In this document: one piece after another, positions 49,892-62,692 of the stretch
Position numbering within the stretch: position 1 is the first letter of the stretch
Layout of the letters: every line of letters starts with the position of its first letter
Assembly (NCBI GenBank): GCA_023512835.1
Contig: CM042086.1
Span: 10,603,559-10,667,558, forward strand
Reading direction: 5' to 3'
From: Taxillus chinensis
Taxonomy: Eukaryota > Streptophyta > Magnoliopsida > Santalales > Loranthaceae
DNA length: 64,000 bases
Made by a program: the position numbers and the translations under genes
The notes under the pieces: model-generated
What the model saw: only the letters and a program-made list of their open reading frames with translations
Told to the model about the DNA's origin: nothing
Database searches by the model: none

Positions 49892-51260
49892 TTTGTTAGA
49901 TATTATTCTCAATTCTGTTTAAATTTATCATAATTGTAGAATTATATGTGTATATATAGAATTCAGGAATTTAATCCACTTAAATCTAGTTACGGTTTTT
50001 GAAACCATAAACTGATTAAGTTCAGTAACAAATTGTTATAGTCACATATCTTTTGCTCGCATATGGCAGTGTGTATACATGTTAAAAGATATGTCATTTT
50101 ATGGATAATAAATGCAAAATAATAATGTAATATATATATATATATATATACATGTGTTTATATATACATGCATATTAGACATGTTACAATTTGATCGTCT
50201 ATTACACTAATGCCAATATTCCTTCAGGTCATTTAATATAAATTCAACCATCCTAAAAAAATCATATAAGTATATATCATTTTCACACAGTAATGTGAGA
50301 GCATTCACAATAACTTCGATATTTTCATTCATATTTTTGGAATAAATAGTAAATAATTTGTTTATTTTTTAAAACGATCAAACATCTCATTCTTCATTTT
50401 TATTCACATTTATTATTTAATTTATTTTATATTATTTATCTATTCTCCTTTAATTTATTATTTAATTTATTGTATATTATTTTTGTATTTCATTCTCTAG
50501 TGGGATCCATCCGCGTGCACCCTATTATTACTCATTATTGAATCTATCATAGAACAATTTTGATTAAAATTAATTTTTATTTAATAAATAAATAATAATA
50601 AATAACATTTAAAAAAAATTAAAATTCATAAAAATAAGTATAAAATAATATATAGTAACATCTAAAATAATATAAAACTATAAATATAAATTATTATAAT
50701 TAAGCAAAACTATTACCGCTCTCCATTAAAGGAAAATTCAAATTCAGGTGTGCTTGCGTTAAGAAAAATTAATGGCTGGATTGGATCGGTGTGGTGGCCT
50801 CAAGCACAACTATAAAACCGGCAAAAGGGCAATACTTGGTGTGCACACCACACATGTATATTTTTCGTTACGGCCATTTCATATTCAAAAAATATTTGTT
50901 ATTATTACAATAGATCCGTTTTGAAGAATCAGGATATTCTGCTGTTAAAATTCCGTGATTTTACTGTATTATGTATTTGAAAGCCATTTCAATTAAAAAT
51001 TAATAAGCCATTTCGTGAGAATAGAGTGTCAGCCAGAGGTAACGTTAACGGATCAATCATTTTTGCCATTGCCAATTAATTAAGCCATCCCAAACCCAAC
51101 CATCTAGCTGTCTTTCCATGTGCGCCACCTCATCTAACCTAACTCTACCCCTCCTCATCTAAGCTAAGCTAAGTGTTTTTGTATTTTATTTTGCTGTTTT
51201 TAAATAATTTATGTTTTTTTTGGTTGCCAATAGGTTATTAAGCTAGATGTGGGCTGTAAT
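49892..51260. other. AT-rich upstream region of the DUF3537 gene
   Basis: AT-rich, with a (TA)n tract at about 50128-50153. No coding frame was recognised. Confidence 0.4.
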
Positions 51261-51267
51261 TATAAAT
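51261..51267 (+). promoter_or_regulatory. TATA box of the DUF3537 gene
   Basis: TATAAAT lies 77 bp upstream of the first ATG, in a position suited to a short 5' UTR. Confidence 0.5.
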
Positions 51268-51343
51268 AATACGTATGCGTGGTTAAAGCGGCGTTCCAAA
51301 CCCCACACTCACTAATCGTCTCCGGTTCCGTTACCCTTCCCCC

Positions 51344-51842
51344 ATGGAAAATGGCGAGCAAAGGGTGGCGCTGATCTCTGGGAAAAGGGTGGGCGACGAC
51401 AGGGACAGGGACAGGGACAAGGGCATGGTGTTCGCGAGGTGCGTGTCGCACGCGCAGGATGAGCTGAAGAGCTTCCGGACATGGCTCCGGTGGATGTGCG
51501 TGGACCAGTCCAGTCCGTTGACCGCGTCCGTCTCTTGGTCCCTCTTCCTCCTCCTTGCCGTGGCCGTCCCCATGCTGTCCCACTTCGTGCTTTCCTGTCC
51601 CGCCTACGACGCCCACCACCGCCGCCCTTTCGATGGCATCGTCCAGATCTCCCTCTCCGCGGTTGCCGCCCTTTCCTTCCTCTGCCTCTCCGGCTTCGTC
51701 CGCAAGTACGGCCTCCGCCGCTTCCTCTTCTTTGACAAGCTATACAACGAGAGCGAGACAGTTCGCCTCCGCTACACCGAACAGCTCAATGTACGTGTGT
51801 GAATTCGATCGACATCATCATCATCATCGTCATCATCGTCGT

Positions 51843-51879
<37 letters not shown>

Positions 51880-54035
51880 TGATTACTTCTTTGATCTTCC
51901 TTTGATCTTGCTTCCCCCTAGCTCTGACTTTTAGTACTCGAGCTTAGCGAATAGATCACAACTCAATGATCTCATACTATATATACACACACACACACAC
52001 ATAAAATTTGGACTAGCAGGCCTGTCGCAATCATTGAATCAGTCATTCAGTCCTAAATCTTTAAACCACAGCTGGGATTGTATTTATTTTTTTTAAAGCA
52101 CATATTTAATGGTGACAACACAGCTTTTGAGTTGATTGGGGTGGAATTGTCTGTACAGGCTCTAGTGGTAAAAAAAACATTTAAAATCACATACATATAG
52201 AAAGTCTGATTCAAGCATTACGTGGCAATGAAGACTGGAATGATCCAACTAGGAACCTTAACGTAAGCTATCTCTACCAAATTGTTATTATATGACCAGA
52301 TTAGATGGCGCAGGTTGTTGGGTTTGAATTCTAAACCAAATAGAATCACACATGCGATGCGAAGTAATTAAACAATTTTTTTCCTTGTTTAAAAGAGATA
52401 AAATAATTAATTAAAGAACTTTATTGATAACTAATTCTCCAATATTTGCTTTATTATTAGTTTTTAACAATATTTGCTTAATTTTTAATCCGGTGATCTA
52501 CCCCTCTCACGTAGTGTTTACATTCCTTAATTAATTGCAATCTGCCAAATTACGACGTTTCTAATTTAGCCTAGCCTGTGAGATTTATTATTATTATGCT
52601 TATTATTAAAATTCATAACTTACTTTTTTATTTATGTTTTACTTAGACTTTTGACTCAGAAATTAATTATATAATATCTCTCCCTCCTTCCCTCCTGGCG
52701 CAGGAATCGTTGAAGCTCATACTGATTTTCGTGGTCCCATGTTTCGCTGCGGAATGTGCATACAAGATATGGTGGTACGCTTCAGGGGCCTCGCATATCC
52801 CCTTCCTCGGGAGTGCTGTTGTGAGCGACATTGTAGCGTGTTCGCTGGAGCTTCTGTCGTGGCTCTACCGAACCACCGTCTTCTTCCTCGTCTGTGTCCT
52901 TTTTCGTTTGATCTGCTACCTCCAAATCCTCCGCCTCCAGGACTTCGTTCGGTTTTTCCAGGAGGAGTCCGACGTGGAGTCGGTGCTCCGGGAGCACCTC
53001 CGCATCCGGAGGCACCTGTGCATCATCAGCCATCGGTGCCGCGCCTTCATCATACTCACCGTCGTCTTTGTCACTGCCAGCCAGCTCGCAGCCCTCCTAA
53101 ACACCACGCGCTCCCACGCTAACGTCGACCTTTTCCGGGCGGGCGAACTCGCGGTGAGTCTGTAAAACTCGATTCTTCTGTTTCTTGTTTTTTTTCTTCC
53201 TTTTTTTTTTTTTGCGGTTTGTAATTAATGAACACAACAGCCCTTAAATTTCTTCGTAAGCCGTAACTAATTAAAGTAAAACACCAAGGCTGCAAAGGCA
53301 AGGTGGGTGTCATGGGTGATGTTCCTGTCCACCTTATTAGGCGTAGGGGCAACGGCTAGCACACTTGAAGTTTGGCTGTCGGCCATAACACTTGTGTTCG
53401 TTCAATTCAGCTTCATATGTCGGCCATAACACTCATATAAGATTTGTTGTTGTTCCCTGGCCTGGCGGCCTGGCCACACAGCTCTGCTCCATGACACTCG
53501 TGGCAGGGCTCTTCATACTGATGCGCAGCGCCACCAAGATCACGCACAAGGCACAGGCTATAACGAGTCTCGCGGCCAAGTGGAACGTGTGTGCCACCAT
53601 TGACGCCTTCGATGCGGAGTCGGTGACTCCGGCGGGGGATTCAGTACCCTCGGCCCGCACCCAATCATTTTCCGTAGGCGATTCCGATGATGATGACACC
53701 GGGGATGAAGAGGACGACGTCTCCAAGTTCGTGCCTGCCTACGTTTACACCACCATATCGTTTCATAAAAGACAAGCCCTCGGTGAGTACGTTCCCATAT
53801 ATATATATATATATATAATTGTTGATTTATAATCGTTCGACTGCATATTCGGTCAATAATGTGCAATGTTTGAAATTGGGCTGGGTTAAAAATGGCAGTT
53901 GTGTATCTGGAGAACAACAGCGCAGGGATCACAGTGTACGGGTCGACGTTGGACAGGGGATGGTTGCAGCTCATGTTTGGGATTCAGCTATCCCTGGTGC
54001 TCTGGCTACTTGGAAAGACCGTTGGTATCTCTTGA
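51344..54035 (+). CDS. DUF3537 family seven-helix membrane protein (plant gustatory-receptor-like)
   Basis: DUF3537 proteins are plant membrane proteins related in fold and sequence to the insect gustatory/odorant receptor superfamily; their ligand and role in plants are not established. Exons 51344-51790, 52704-53153, 53482-53782 and 53899-54035, all GT-AG with matching phases (0,0,1), give 444 aa. Seven hydrophobic segments are visible at about 62-85, 98-118, 152-174, 190-220, 268-288, 300-318 and 420-442. The acidic loop in exon 3 (GDSDDDDTGDEEDD, about 366-380) sits between helices 6 and 7. The C-terminus WLLGKTVGIS is typical of the family. The start MENGEQRV is the first ATG after the TATA box. 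Length is normal, with no truncation. The N-terminal RDRDRDK run is variable in the family. Confidence 0.9.
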
Positions 54036-56430
54036 GAAATGGAGGCTTATATCTTTCTTTCATTTTTTTTTGGGTCCCCAAAGATCTTGTGTGAATATTT
54101 ACAGTTTTCTATATTTCCTTAATATATTATGATTAGTTTTTTGGTATGGTCTCTCCCTCTCGCACGAATCTTTGTTTTTGTTTGTCTTATCTTTTCGGCC
54201 TGCATTTTCGGGCTTTGTATTGTTTTTTTTTTAATTAAAATTACGTTGTTATTGTACAATAGAGAATTTGAACTGGGAATATATGAACTATATATGTTAT
54301 AAATCAAAACTAGACCTCCTCGTGCCTCTGTAAGTTCCTACCTCTCCCCCTCTCCTTCCTCCATCTACTTAAAAACCACCCCAAAGAAGAATGCAGGGGG
54401 GGACACATGAACCCTGGGAAAGGTGGGACCCGAAAATCATCACCCCACTGCAAAAATCATCCCCTTTCCTCAGAGACCACGTAGGCAGACACCAGAAGAA
54501 AAATGAAAAAAGAAACCTCAATCATCGATCATCTTGTTCCTCCGTACGAGCCCAAAACGAAGGACTTCAAGCCACCTTCTTCTCCCTCTTCTCTTTAAAA
54601 CTCATCCCTTTTACAGAACTTCACCACCCATAGCCTCCTTTTTTTCTTCAGAAAAATCAAGATCCATAAATTTTAGCCAAAATCTCATTGCTGCGGCTAT
54701 GGTGGAACGATTAGTGAGTCTATTGCTGATGTCTTGGGTCGGGCAGTTGGCGGTTCATCAAGGAGACAGATGGAGGCTTAGGCTCGTGGAAGGCGTGACC
54801 TTTGAACAACATCGTGTTGCGGTTGGCGTTTCCATCGCTGCTGTGATTTGTTTGTTTGCTTTTGTATACTATTTTTGGTTGTTTGTCCATGCTGTATTTC
54901 TCTGTGATAATCTACACTGCTTATCTCATCGTGAGACTGAAGCTTGCTAGCGTTTATTGAATGTCCCGCGTGCATTGCTGTGGTTTGTTTGTTTGCTTGT
55001 TTGTACGCTATTTGGGTTTTGTCCATACTAACTTCCTATATATCCATGCTGTTTGTCCATCGTGAAGCTGGAGTTTTGCTGTGGTTTGTTGAAAATCCTT
55101 ACTGCGTTGTTGTGTCTCTGTTCTTCGTTTTTTTTCTTTTGTTTCTCTGTAACCACGAATTTGGACTGGTGCTGGCCGTGTCTTGACCATGAAATTGGTC
55201 TCCATTTTGATTCTGCCTGGCCATGGAAGGCCTACCTTGTTTGTATATTTTGGGCATAACTTTGGCCTTGCATTTCTGTATGTTTTTATCACAGTTGATC
55301 AGTAGTTGATCTTGGGTGGTGTGTGGAATTGGCCTTCATCTACGGCAAATATTGTATTAGTTTCATTGGCCATCTCTTGCTGTGTATGGCGTTTTCTTTC
55401 TGTTAGCTATTGCGTTCTTCTCCTCTCGTTATGTTGTTGACTTTCGATCCCGATTTGGGAAATCAAATACAGGCTCTTTGAAAGGTTATGTTATCATGTA
55501 GTTTAAAGATTGAAATTTAGTTATATGATTTTGGGGTTAAAAACGGATGGAGTATGGGGATTTGTAACGTGTCATTAGTGTTTTCATTTTACATGTTGAC
55601 CACAATGTGTCCATTTTTGTACTCTGCTGCCCCTTTTGTAACGTGTCATCAGTTTTTACATGTTCATGTTTTAAACCAGTATCAGTGTTTTATATAATCT
55701 TAAAACTAAAACAAAACAGAACAAAATTAAAGCCATAATGAAACAAAAAAATGTTCTCATTAAAACGTAAAAAAATCAAAACCAAAATGGTTTTTCTTTT
55801 CTTTTAAATGAAGAATAAGGGTTCTTTTATCACTTAGTATTGTCTGTTAGTTTTTTTTTTTTGGTGATAAACCTCTTTTTTAATTCTAATGCAATTTTAA
55901 AAAAATGTAAAATCACTTAGGATGTGGGTTGGTCCTGAACTGTCAGAGGGGTAGAATAATATTTGAAAAGGAAAAACCTCATATTATGTTTAGACCTTCA
56001 CATGTAATTTTTTTCACGTGAAATTAAATAAGCATTATCTCTAGCAACGTAGATTACTCTTTTTTTACCTATTTAAAGAATATTGGTAATCAATAGCACT
56101 CCAAAGATAATTAATGTTGGCTTTATTTTTCTTATCACATTTGGATAGAGTTTAAAACTACATCTCCAAAAATAGGTCTGAAAGAACTCAAGTGATTACA
56201 CTTTCAAATTAAGTTAATTAAGGTATTTATAATAGTTATTTCCCCTCCTCAAGTGTACATGGAATATTCTAGGTCCATCTCACTTAGTCATAGTGTATTT
56301 GGGTTTGTTAGTTTAAGGTTTTTGATGTTCCCCTTGGGGCCATATTCTTTTTTTTTTTTGCTTGCCTTTTTCTCTTTCACTTGTATTTATGATAAGTTTT
56401 TTACCATTTGATTGAGGTGAGTAGTTAATT
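54036..56430. other. intergenic; orphan leader-like segment at 54.38-55.30 kb
   Basis: Positions 54380-54660 are C/A-rich like a plant 5' UTR. Around 54690-54770 a frame reads GYGGTISESIADVLGRAVGG then SSRRQMEA and a stop. What follows to about 55450 is T/G-rich and resembles a long plant leader intron. No protein family was recognised and no downstream coding exon was found. It may be the 5' part of a gene whose body is gone, or a non-coding transcript. Positions 55450-56430 hold nothing recognised. Confidence 0.3.
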
Positions 56431-56439
56431 AGTATTTTG

Positions 56440-57310
56440 GTAGTAGTAATGACATTATTAGAGTCTGCATGTTATGTTTATTTAATTTTACTTTTGTCCA
56501 ATCTCTCAAGCCATCTATAAAGTGGAAAAGGAAGTCATTGTCAAACATGTCATCAATCTCAAGTATATGAGTAATAGATTCCTTAATATATTTTGGCATA
56601 CTACATGTTTGCACGAACATCACAGCTTTCATCTAACTTCGTTATCCATATCATGAGGAACTAAGTGCTCGTACAACTTAACCTTTAATTGCTCCTACTT
56701 ATTGATCATACAGATGCCTTTCTCGAATTTAGAATGATTCCTTATTTACTATAGTTAGGTAGTATCTCAAAATAAAACTAAAACTTTGCTTATCCTATAA
56801 ATGTCATTGGCGACTTTCATGGTCTCGAAGTATTGTTCAAGGGTAAATAGAAATTTTGTTACCACATTGGGATTGCGAGTATCATTATACATGATAGACT
56901 TAATAACTTTTATACTGTTCCCAACATAATAGTCATTGGCCTAGTATTACTTGTTGAACGTGGATCGCTTTGGTGGAATGAGCTCATCTCCCTAGTAAGA
57001 TTGAAGATCTCATTTTCGACAAACTTCTATATGTTAGCCAATTCTTCATTATGTGTGCTCAATTCTCCGTTGAAGGCATTACTGAATTCTCCAATCATGG
57101 ACTTGGCAACTATAGTGATCTTCGCATTCTCATGGATTAAGTTAACCACTTGACCGCAAACTCACGTTCGTGATGCTCTTTTCCACACTAGTTATACGAG
57201 ATTTCATGGAATCCTTTGTCTTGATATTGGACTTCCTATTAGCTTGAGCTCATTGAGTTGCTCTACTGTAGTAGTAACAACAATTCATTTCTCATTTGCC
57301 ATCTTTCCAA
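56440..57310 (-). mobile_element. decayed LTR-retrotransposon gag fragment
   Basis: Read on the minus strand from about 57303, the sequence begins MANEK and continues VVTTTVEQLNELK, like the N-terminus of plant Ty3/gypsy gag proteins. Further along, near 56570-56490, it carries a DGLRDWTKVKL motif typical of the retrotransposon gag domain. Stops and shifts break it throughout. No LTR, protease, RT or integrase was seen. It is a dead fragment. Confidence 0.6.
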
Positions 57311-57964
57311 CTCAAATCGGAATAATTTAATAATGAACTTATCTTTATTTTAATATTATTTGTCATGAAATTAGACTTTCGTCTTGCTAATTCGCGCAAG
57401 AGTCGGTCATTTTGTGAGAATAAATAAGCTTAGTAAATCATAGAGAGTTTGTGGGATTTGAAAGATAAAAAAAACCATAAATGCAAAACAACTTTATGAA
57501 AAAGTTATATGTATTTGAATAATTGATTTGGGTTAGATGTCTATAGTGGTTCCCCTTCATTGTTAAGTGTAATATTTTAGAGCGAGACCATTATACAGTG
57601 GGAATTGTCAAAAATTTAGGGGCATGTATGCCCTCGTGTATTTGGGTCATGTATAGGAATGACAATTTTGCCTCGCCTCGACCCGATTTGTCCCGACCCA
57701 ACCTGCCATTGGATTGGGGTTGGATCTTGTCCGATCCGTTTTGACCTGATACTTTTAAATAAATTTAAGTTAAAAATTTTGCCTCAACCCAAAGTGCTCA
57801 AACTAATAGGTCAGGTCAAATTTGAAAAGGACTGTTAAATTTTGGGTCAAATTCGGGTCAAACAGTATCTCACAGCCCAGCCCGACCCGACCCGCCATCG
57901 TGCCCTATCCTGGCTTTTGGGCCGGACCGGACCGTGAAAGTTGGACTGCAATTGCTTGCTCAGC
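57311..57964. other. upstream region of the RidA gene
   Basis: The segment at about 57655-57930 is rich in CCCGACC/GGGTTGGG words (several CGACCCGA repeats), a low-complexity patch common in plant intergenic DNA. Apart from that and the TATA box next to it, nothing was recognised. Confidence 0.4.
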
Positions 57965-57971
57965 TATAAAA
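57965..57971 (+). promoter_or_regulatory. TATA box of the RidA gene
   Basis: TATAAAA lies 50 bp upstream of the ATG, which would give a very short 5' UTR of roughly 20-25 nt. Confidence 0.5.
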
Positions 57972-58020
57972 CGCGACGCATAAAAACCCGGAGGTCGGAG
58001 AGTGAGGCTGGAGAGAGAGA

Positions 58021-61000
58021 ATGGCTTGGTGCGGCGTTTCGAGAGGCTTCCACATTCCGGCGGCGTTGGACGTCGGCAGGGCTCGCGTCAGGGCTCCACT
58101 GGCAGTGGCTTTCGGCTGCGCCTCCGTCGCCGGCGCGACCTTGTGGCGATCGTCTTCCTCTCGATCCCTTTCCCCCTTCGCTTCTCTAAGCACCTCCGCT
58201 CATCCCTCGAGTAAGTCCCCCTACCCACCCACTCCTCTTCTCTTTCAACTCCTTCAAATTTTCCATATATATATATATATATATATCTTCCAATCCATTG
58301 ATATCCTCGGACTTGGTCTTATACATTTGTTGTAAAACTAAAAGCAAAAAAAAAAAAAACTCCAATTCATGCTACGCAGTAATTGTGGTAAGGAAGAATG
58401 ATCGGAGTCGCTGAATGCTTGTCTGTGGAGTATATATTACAATTTTTTTTTTTGGGTGAAGGGGAATTCAGAATTAATGTCAAGAAGCTGGAAATTTGAT
58501 TGTTCCCTTTTAACGATTTGGTACTTTTGAAGCAATTTCATAGATATTGAACAAATGGATTGTTGCATACAAACACTTAAACTGTTGGTGAGCGCCGGCG
58601 ATCATAAGCAAAAGTAAACTCCCATGAACACTGAAACACGCTTGTTTGGGGAAGTTCTGGTTTGCATTTTCGGAGTCAAGAACATAGTTTAAAAGTGCGC
58701 CTTTCATAACGCCTCCACCTGATTTGGTCTTCTAGAACTTTGGAACTTGAAATTCTTTCCATACCAACTACTATTAACATTTTTGGTCTTCTCACTGCCC
58801 ATGGTTGGTAGGGTCCATTAACAGTTTTTTTAAGCTGTTGGGATCTGTGATTTAGTGATATAAACAAGGTAAGATGCACAATAATATTGATGATGTATTA
58901 GGAATACATGTTTCCCTCTTTCTATCTCTCTTCCCTCTAACACACTAACAAATGTAATTTGAGCTTCAATAGATCTCTGCTGTTGATGAAACTTCAAATA
59001 AACCAAATTCCCTTCTAATAAACCAATTTCCCTTACCATGTGCTGTAGATCATCATCTTTGTACATGTCATTTTAGGGACTTTTATTGCTTAACAGCCTT
59101 TTTTTTTTTTTCTATTTCTGAATTTGAAGCAAAGTGGCCTGATTCCCTTTTTTCTATCCTTCTTTTTTTTTGTGGTTTTTAAAAAATTTTTGCAGCCTGT
59201 TTGATTGGCTGTAATAGTTATTTCATTCCAGGTGTATTCTTATGCAATAGCTATTGACATGTTTAATTCATTCTTACATATGATGAAATATTTCGTGGAT
59301 TAGGTATTTTGTGGATTTGAGGAACAGACAGATATGCCCTTTTGTAATCAAATAATCAACAAAAGAGAATTTATTAGAAAACCACCAAGAATGGCAAAGT
59401 TACAAGAGCACCAAATTGTGAAAAACTCACATTGGTTACCACTCATACAAATATTACAACAAAGGGCAATATCCCTAAACAAGTACCACAATTCTACATT
59501 TAACTGCTGAAGACTACATTCCTTGTCTTAAAAAATTCTGCAATTTTTCTCCATCCAGAGAACCCAAAAGATAGCATCCGGGACTGCCTGAAGCAGCCAA
59601 TGGTCCTTTCCTTGTCTGTAAGCCAGTTGAAGCCATGAGTTCAGGCCCCACATGCTTCAGCATAACCCAATGCAGACCAATAAGAGCCAAACAGCCCCCA
59701 AAGCTGAGCAGCCCAATGACAATGAAGAAGAAGATCTAAATGCTCCCCACAGGCCTGACACATCGGGAAACAGCTCACCAATGGAAAACCCCAACGCTGG
59801 AGCTGATCGAAAGTCAGCATCTTTACCCAGGCCACTTCCCAAGCATGGAAGCTATGATGGGGAGAGCTTGGCTTTCCAAATTCTGCACCACCAAACTGCA
59901 GCATTGATGTCACCATCCCGCCACCCAGCATGAGTGGGCCCTAGCAAAAAATCTCCCATTGGGAGTTCCCTGCCAAACCCACTGTCACTCCGTTGACAAT
60001 CCCATTTGGAACCATGTCACTAGTTATATTTAGGAATGAGGAATAACTAATTTTTTTAATCTACCAAAAATTAACCTACAATAAAACCACAGAAATTATC
60101 ATCTCCTTCCATGTCATTGCTGCCCTGCTGGCTTCCAATAATTGGCTTTTCACAGTTTGCACACAACCAGATCAAGTAGCTTTTAAATTAGAAACCCATT
60201 ACCCTTTGCCTTCTAATCTGAGATACCTCTCTGAGATCATCGTTTCATTTATCAATCTCTTTAGGTTCTTTTTTTTCTTCTCCAACTGTAGTCTTTTAAC
60301 TTTCCACTAACTTATAAGCTATTTGATTTCTTGATTCCTCCTTGACCAACTCTAACATCATTAATGATGCACACCAACTGCTCTAGATGATCCTAAAACT
60401 AGGCCAATCAGTTTCCATAATGAAGATCCTTTTAATTTTAAATTTGCTGCCAGTTTTTCAATAAATATTCAACAAAAGGATTTTGTCTCATTGTTCTTTA
60501 TTTTAATCTTGGCAGCAATGAGTTTGCTTGAATGGATGAGTTCCTAATAGCATGTCCTTAATATTTGCCTTTGTCTTTGATTACTGTTTTAAGGCCGCTT
60601 TGTTCACATACTAATTTATGTTTGTTGATTATTATAGTCTTTAGATACAATATCTTGTACTTTGAAATGTCCCTAGCACTGGGTTAAAGTGGGAAGAGTT
60701 TATTGCTTTTGGTATCATTTTGCTTATTTGGTAATCACTGACTCCATTCCATTGATTTTCCCCTGCATCGAAACATCTATTTTACACCCAAAACCTGGGA
60801 CTAACAAACATACACTGTTTGTTGTGATTTTAGGTACAAAGGAGGTTGTGAAAACTGAGAAAGCACCAGGTGCCCTGGGACCATATTCTCAAGCCATTAA
60901 AGCCAACAATCTTCTCTTTGTATCTGGTGTTCTTGGTCTTATTCCTGAGGTCCACTATTGTTACCGTCTTGTTATTAAATTTAGTCTGGCACATCCTATT

Positions 61001-61896
61001 TTCATTGCATTGTGTTATTGAGTCGAAGCTCTATATTGATGATGCACTTCTGAACTGAATGCAGACTGGAAATTTTGTCTCAGATAGTGTGGAGGATCAA
61101 ACGGAACAGGTAATCGAACATTTTAATGGTGTTTTATTCAAATAGAAGAACGAATGCAAAATTTGTTCAACACACACACACCCAAAATAAAAATAAAAAT
61201 AAAAATCATGTTCCTCGTTAGTGCACTGCAAACAAATTGTTAACTCGAGTTTTTATGAATCTGCAGGTTCTTAAAAATATGGGAGAAATATTGGAAGCTG
61301 GTGGTTGTAGTTATACCTCTGTGGTTAAGACAACAATCATGTAACTAATATCTGTTTCTCAATGTTTACTTTTTCTCTGAAATCGTGACTTAGAAAAACA
61401 TGACCGTTAGACATTCTATTATATTGTGCAGGTTGGCTGACTTAAAAGATTTTAAGGTGGTCAACGAGATTTATGCTAAATGTGAGTTATCCTGTAGTTA
61501 ATTGATCTTGTCATGCTTATGATTTTTTTGCATCCTGCATAGTGCATAGAAAGTTCTAGCATAGAGAGTAGCATGCGGATTAAATTCAGTAAATCTCATG
61601 GCATGTATAATGTTTGCACTCCCTTACAGAAGCTGCCAAAATACGTTGTTAATGTTTTAAATTACAAACCAATATGTGGTATAGTACTAAACCTCTTTCC
61701 CTCTGTTTAACGCAAGCTTACAACCTTCAAGTGGGCATTTGTTTATTTAATAATCTTAATAAATCATTTTCAATAATTTGACTGCTCATGTCTTGTTGCA
61801 GACTTTCCATCACCGTCCCCTGCACGATCAACATACCAGGTTGCAGCTTTACCTAAGGATGCTCGGATCGAAATTGAGTGCATTGCAACACTTTAG
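58021..61896 (+). CDS. RIDA: reactive intermediate/imine deaminase RidA (YjgF/YER057c/UK114), plastid type
   Basis: RidA hydrolyses reactive enamine/imine intermediates (such as 2-aminoacrylate) released by PLP enzymes, notably threonine dehydratase in chloroplasts, to ketoacid and ammonia. Exons 58021-58210, 60834-60949, 61065-61109, 61267-61340, 61432-61481 and 61802-61896 give 189 aa in continuous frame. Residues 1 to about 65 are Ser/Ala/Arg-rich without acidic residues at the end, fitting a plastid transit peptide. The core reads [59 protein letters not shown] and IEIECIATL. The key Arg is R167 (PARS), with N153 and E184 at the expected active-site positions. Intron 1 is 2.6 kb and holds a LINE fragment. 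The gene is convergent with the coiled-coil gene. Confidence 0.95.
59340..60010 (-). mobile_element. LINE 3'-end fragment (zf-RVT domain) in RidA intron 1
   Basis: The minus strand encodes [10 protein letters not shown] then [20 protein letters not shown], the Cys/His zinc-binding domain that ends the RT protein of plant L1-type LINEs, followed by [19 protein letters not shown] and a 3' UTR-like tail to about 59340. It is heavily 5'-truncated, as is usual for LINE insertions, and opposite to the host gene. It should be spliced out with the intron. Confidence 0.8.
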
Positions 61897-62692
61897 ACCC
61901 ATTCTGAGGCAAATCCTTGCATCTCTACCAGCAATGTGCTAGCTTTGCAAGAGACTTGTCGGTGGAGGCTTTTTTTATTTGGGCCAGGGGGATTTGATTG
62001 GTTGCAATTTAGAACTATGGACAGCTAGTCAGATGATATTGTCTATTTCCAACTTGAATATTGAACTTTGATATCATCTGGTATGTACCAATTACAAGTT
62101 TACCAAATGGGATGATTTGCATAATCCATATTGACTTCCCATCCAATCCCTTGATAATTTGACATGTTTGGAACACAACTCAAATAATGATTCTTAGATT
62201 TAAATTAAAAAAATAGCCTCTTAATAATTTTAACTTATTTGGTACCTAGAATTTAAGTAGGAATTGAAATTTCTATTTGAATTTTATGTGGGTTTTATAA
62301 CAAATTTGAATTTAAATTAGATTCAACTTCAATTCAAGTATAATTAATAGCAAAGTTTATACAATGACAAAAGCTTATACGATATTGAGTTTAATCAAGC
62401 GAGATATCGAGCAAATGGTGTCATTAAATTAGATAATAATACAGTAGAGTTACATTAACTAAGTTTTGCTTTTTGTACGTTAGTTGCTAGGTGAATTGTA
62501 ATAACAACATCCACCAATAGGATACAGCATAACTTGGCCGTTTCATTGCAGGATATTGATCCTAGGCTAAGATGTCCATCGTTCATGAAAATTTTACCAC
62601 AGAACGATTTGCGGGCCGGAATTGAAAGCAAATCAGTCTATCCACTATTGGAGGCTTAAATGAACCCCGCTGGGGCAACCACAGCTCCCCAC
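61897..62692. other. intergenic gap between convergent genes
   Basis: Contains the 3' UTRs of RidA (plus strand) and of the coiled-coil gene (minus strand). Otherwise AT-rich, with nothing recognised. Confidence 0.5.
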
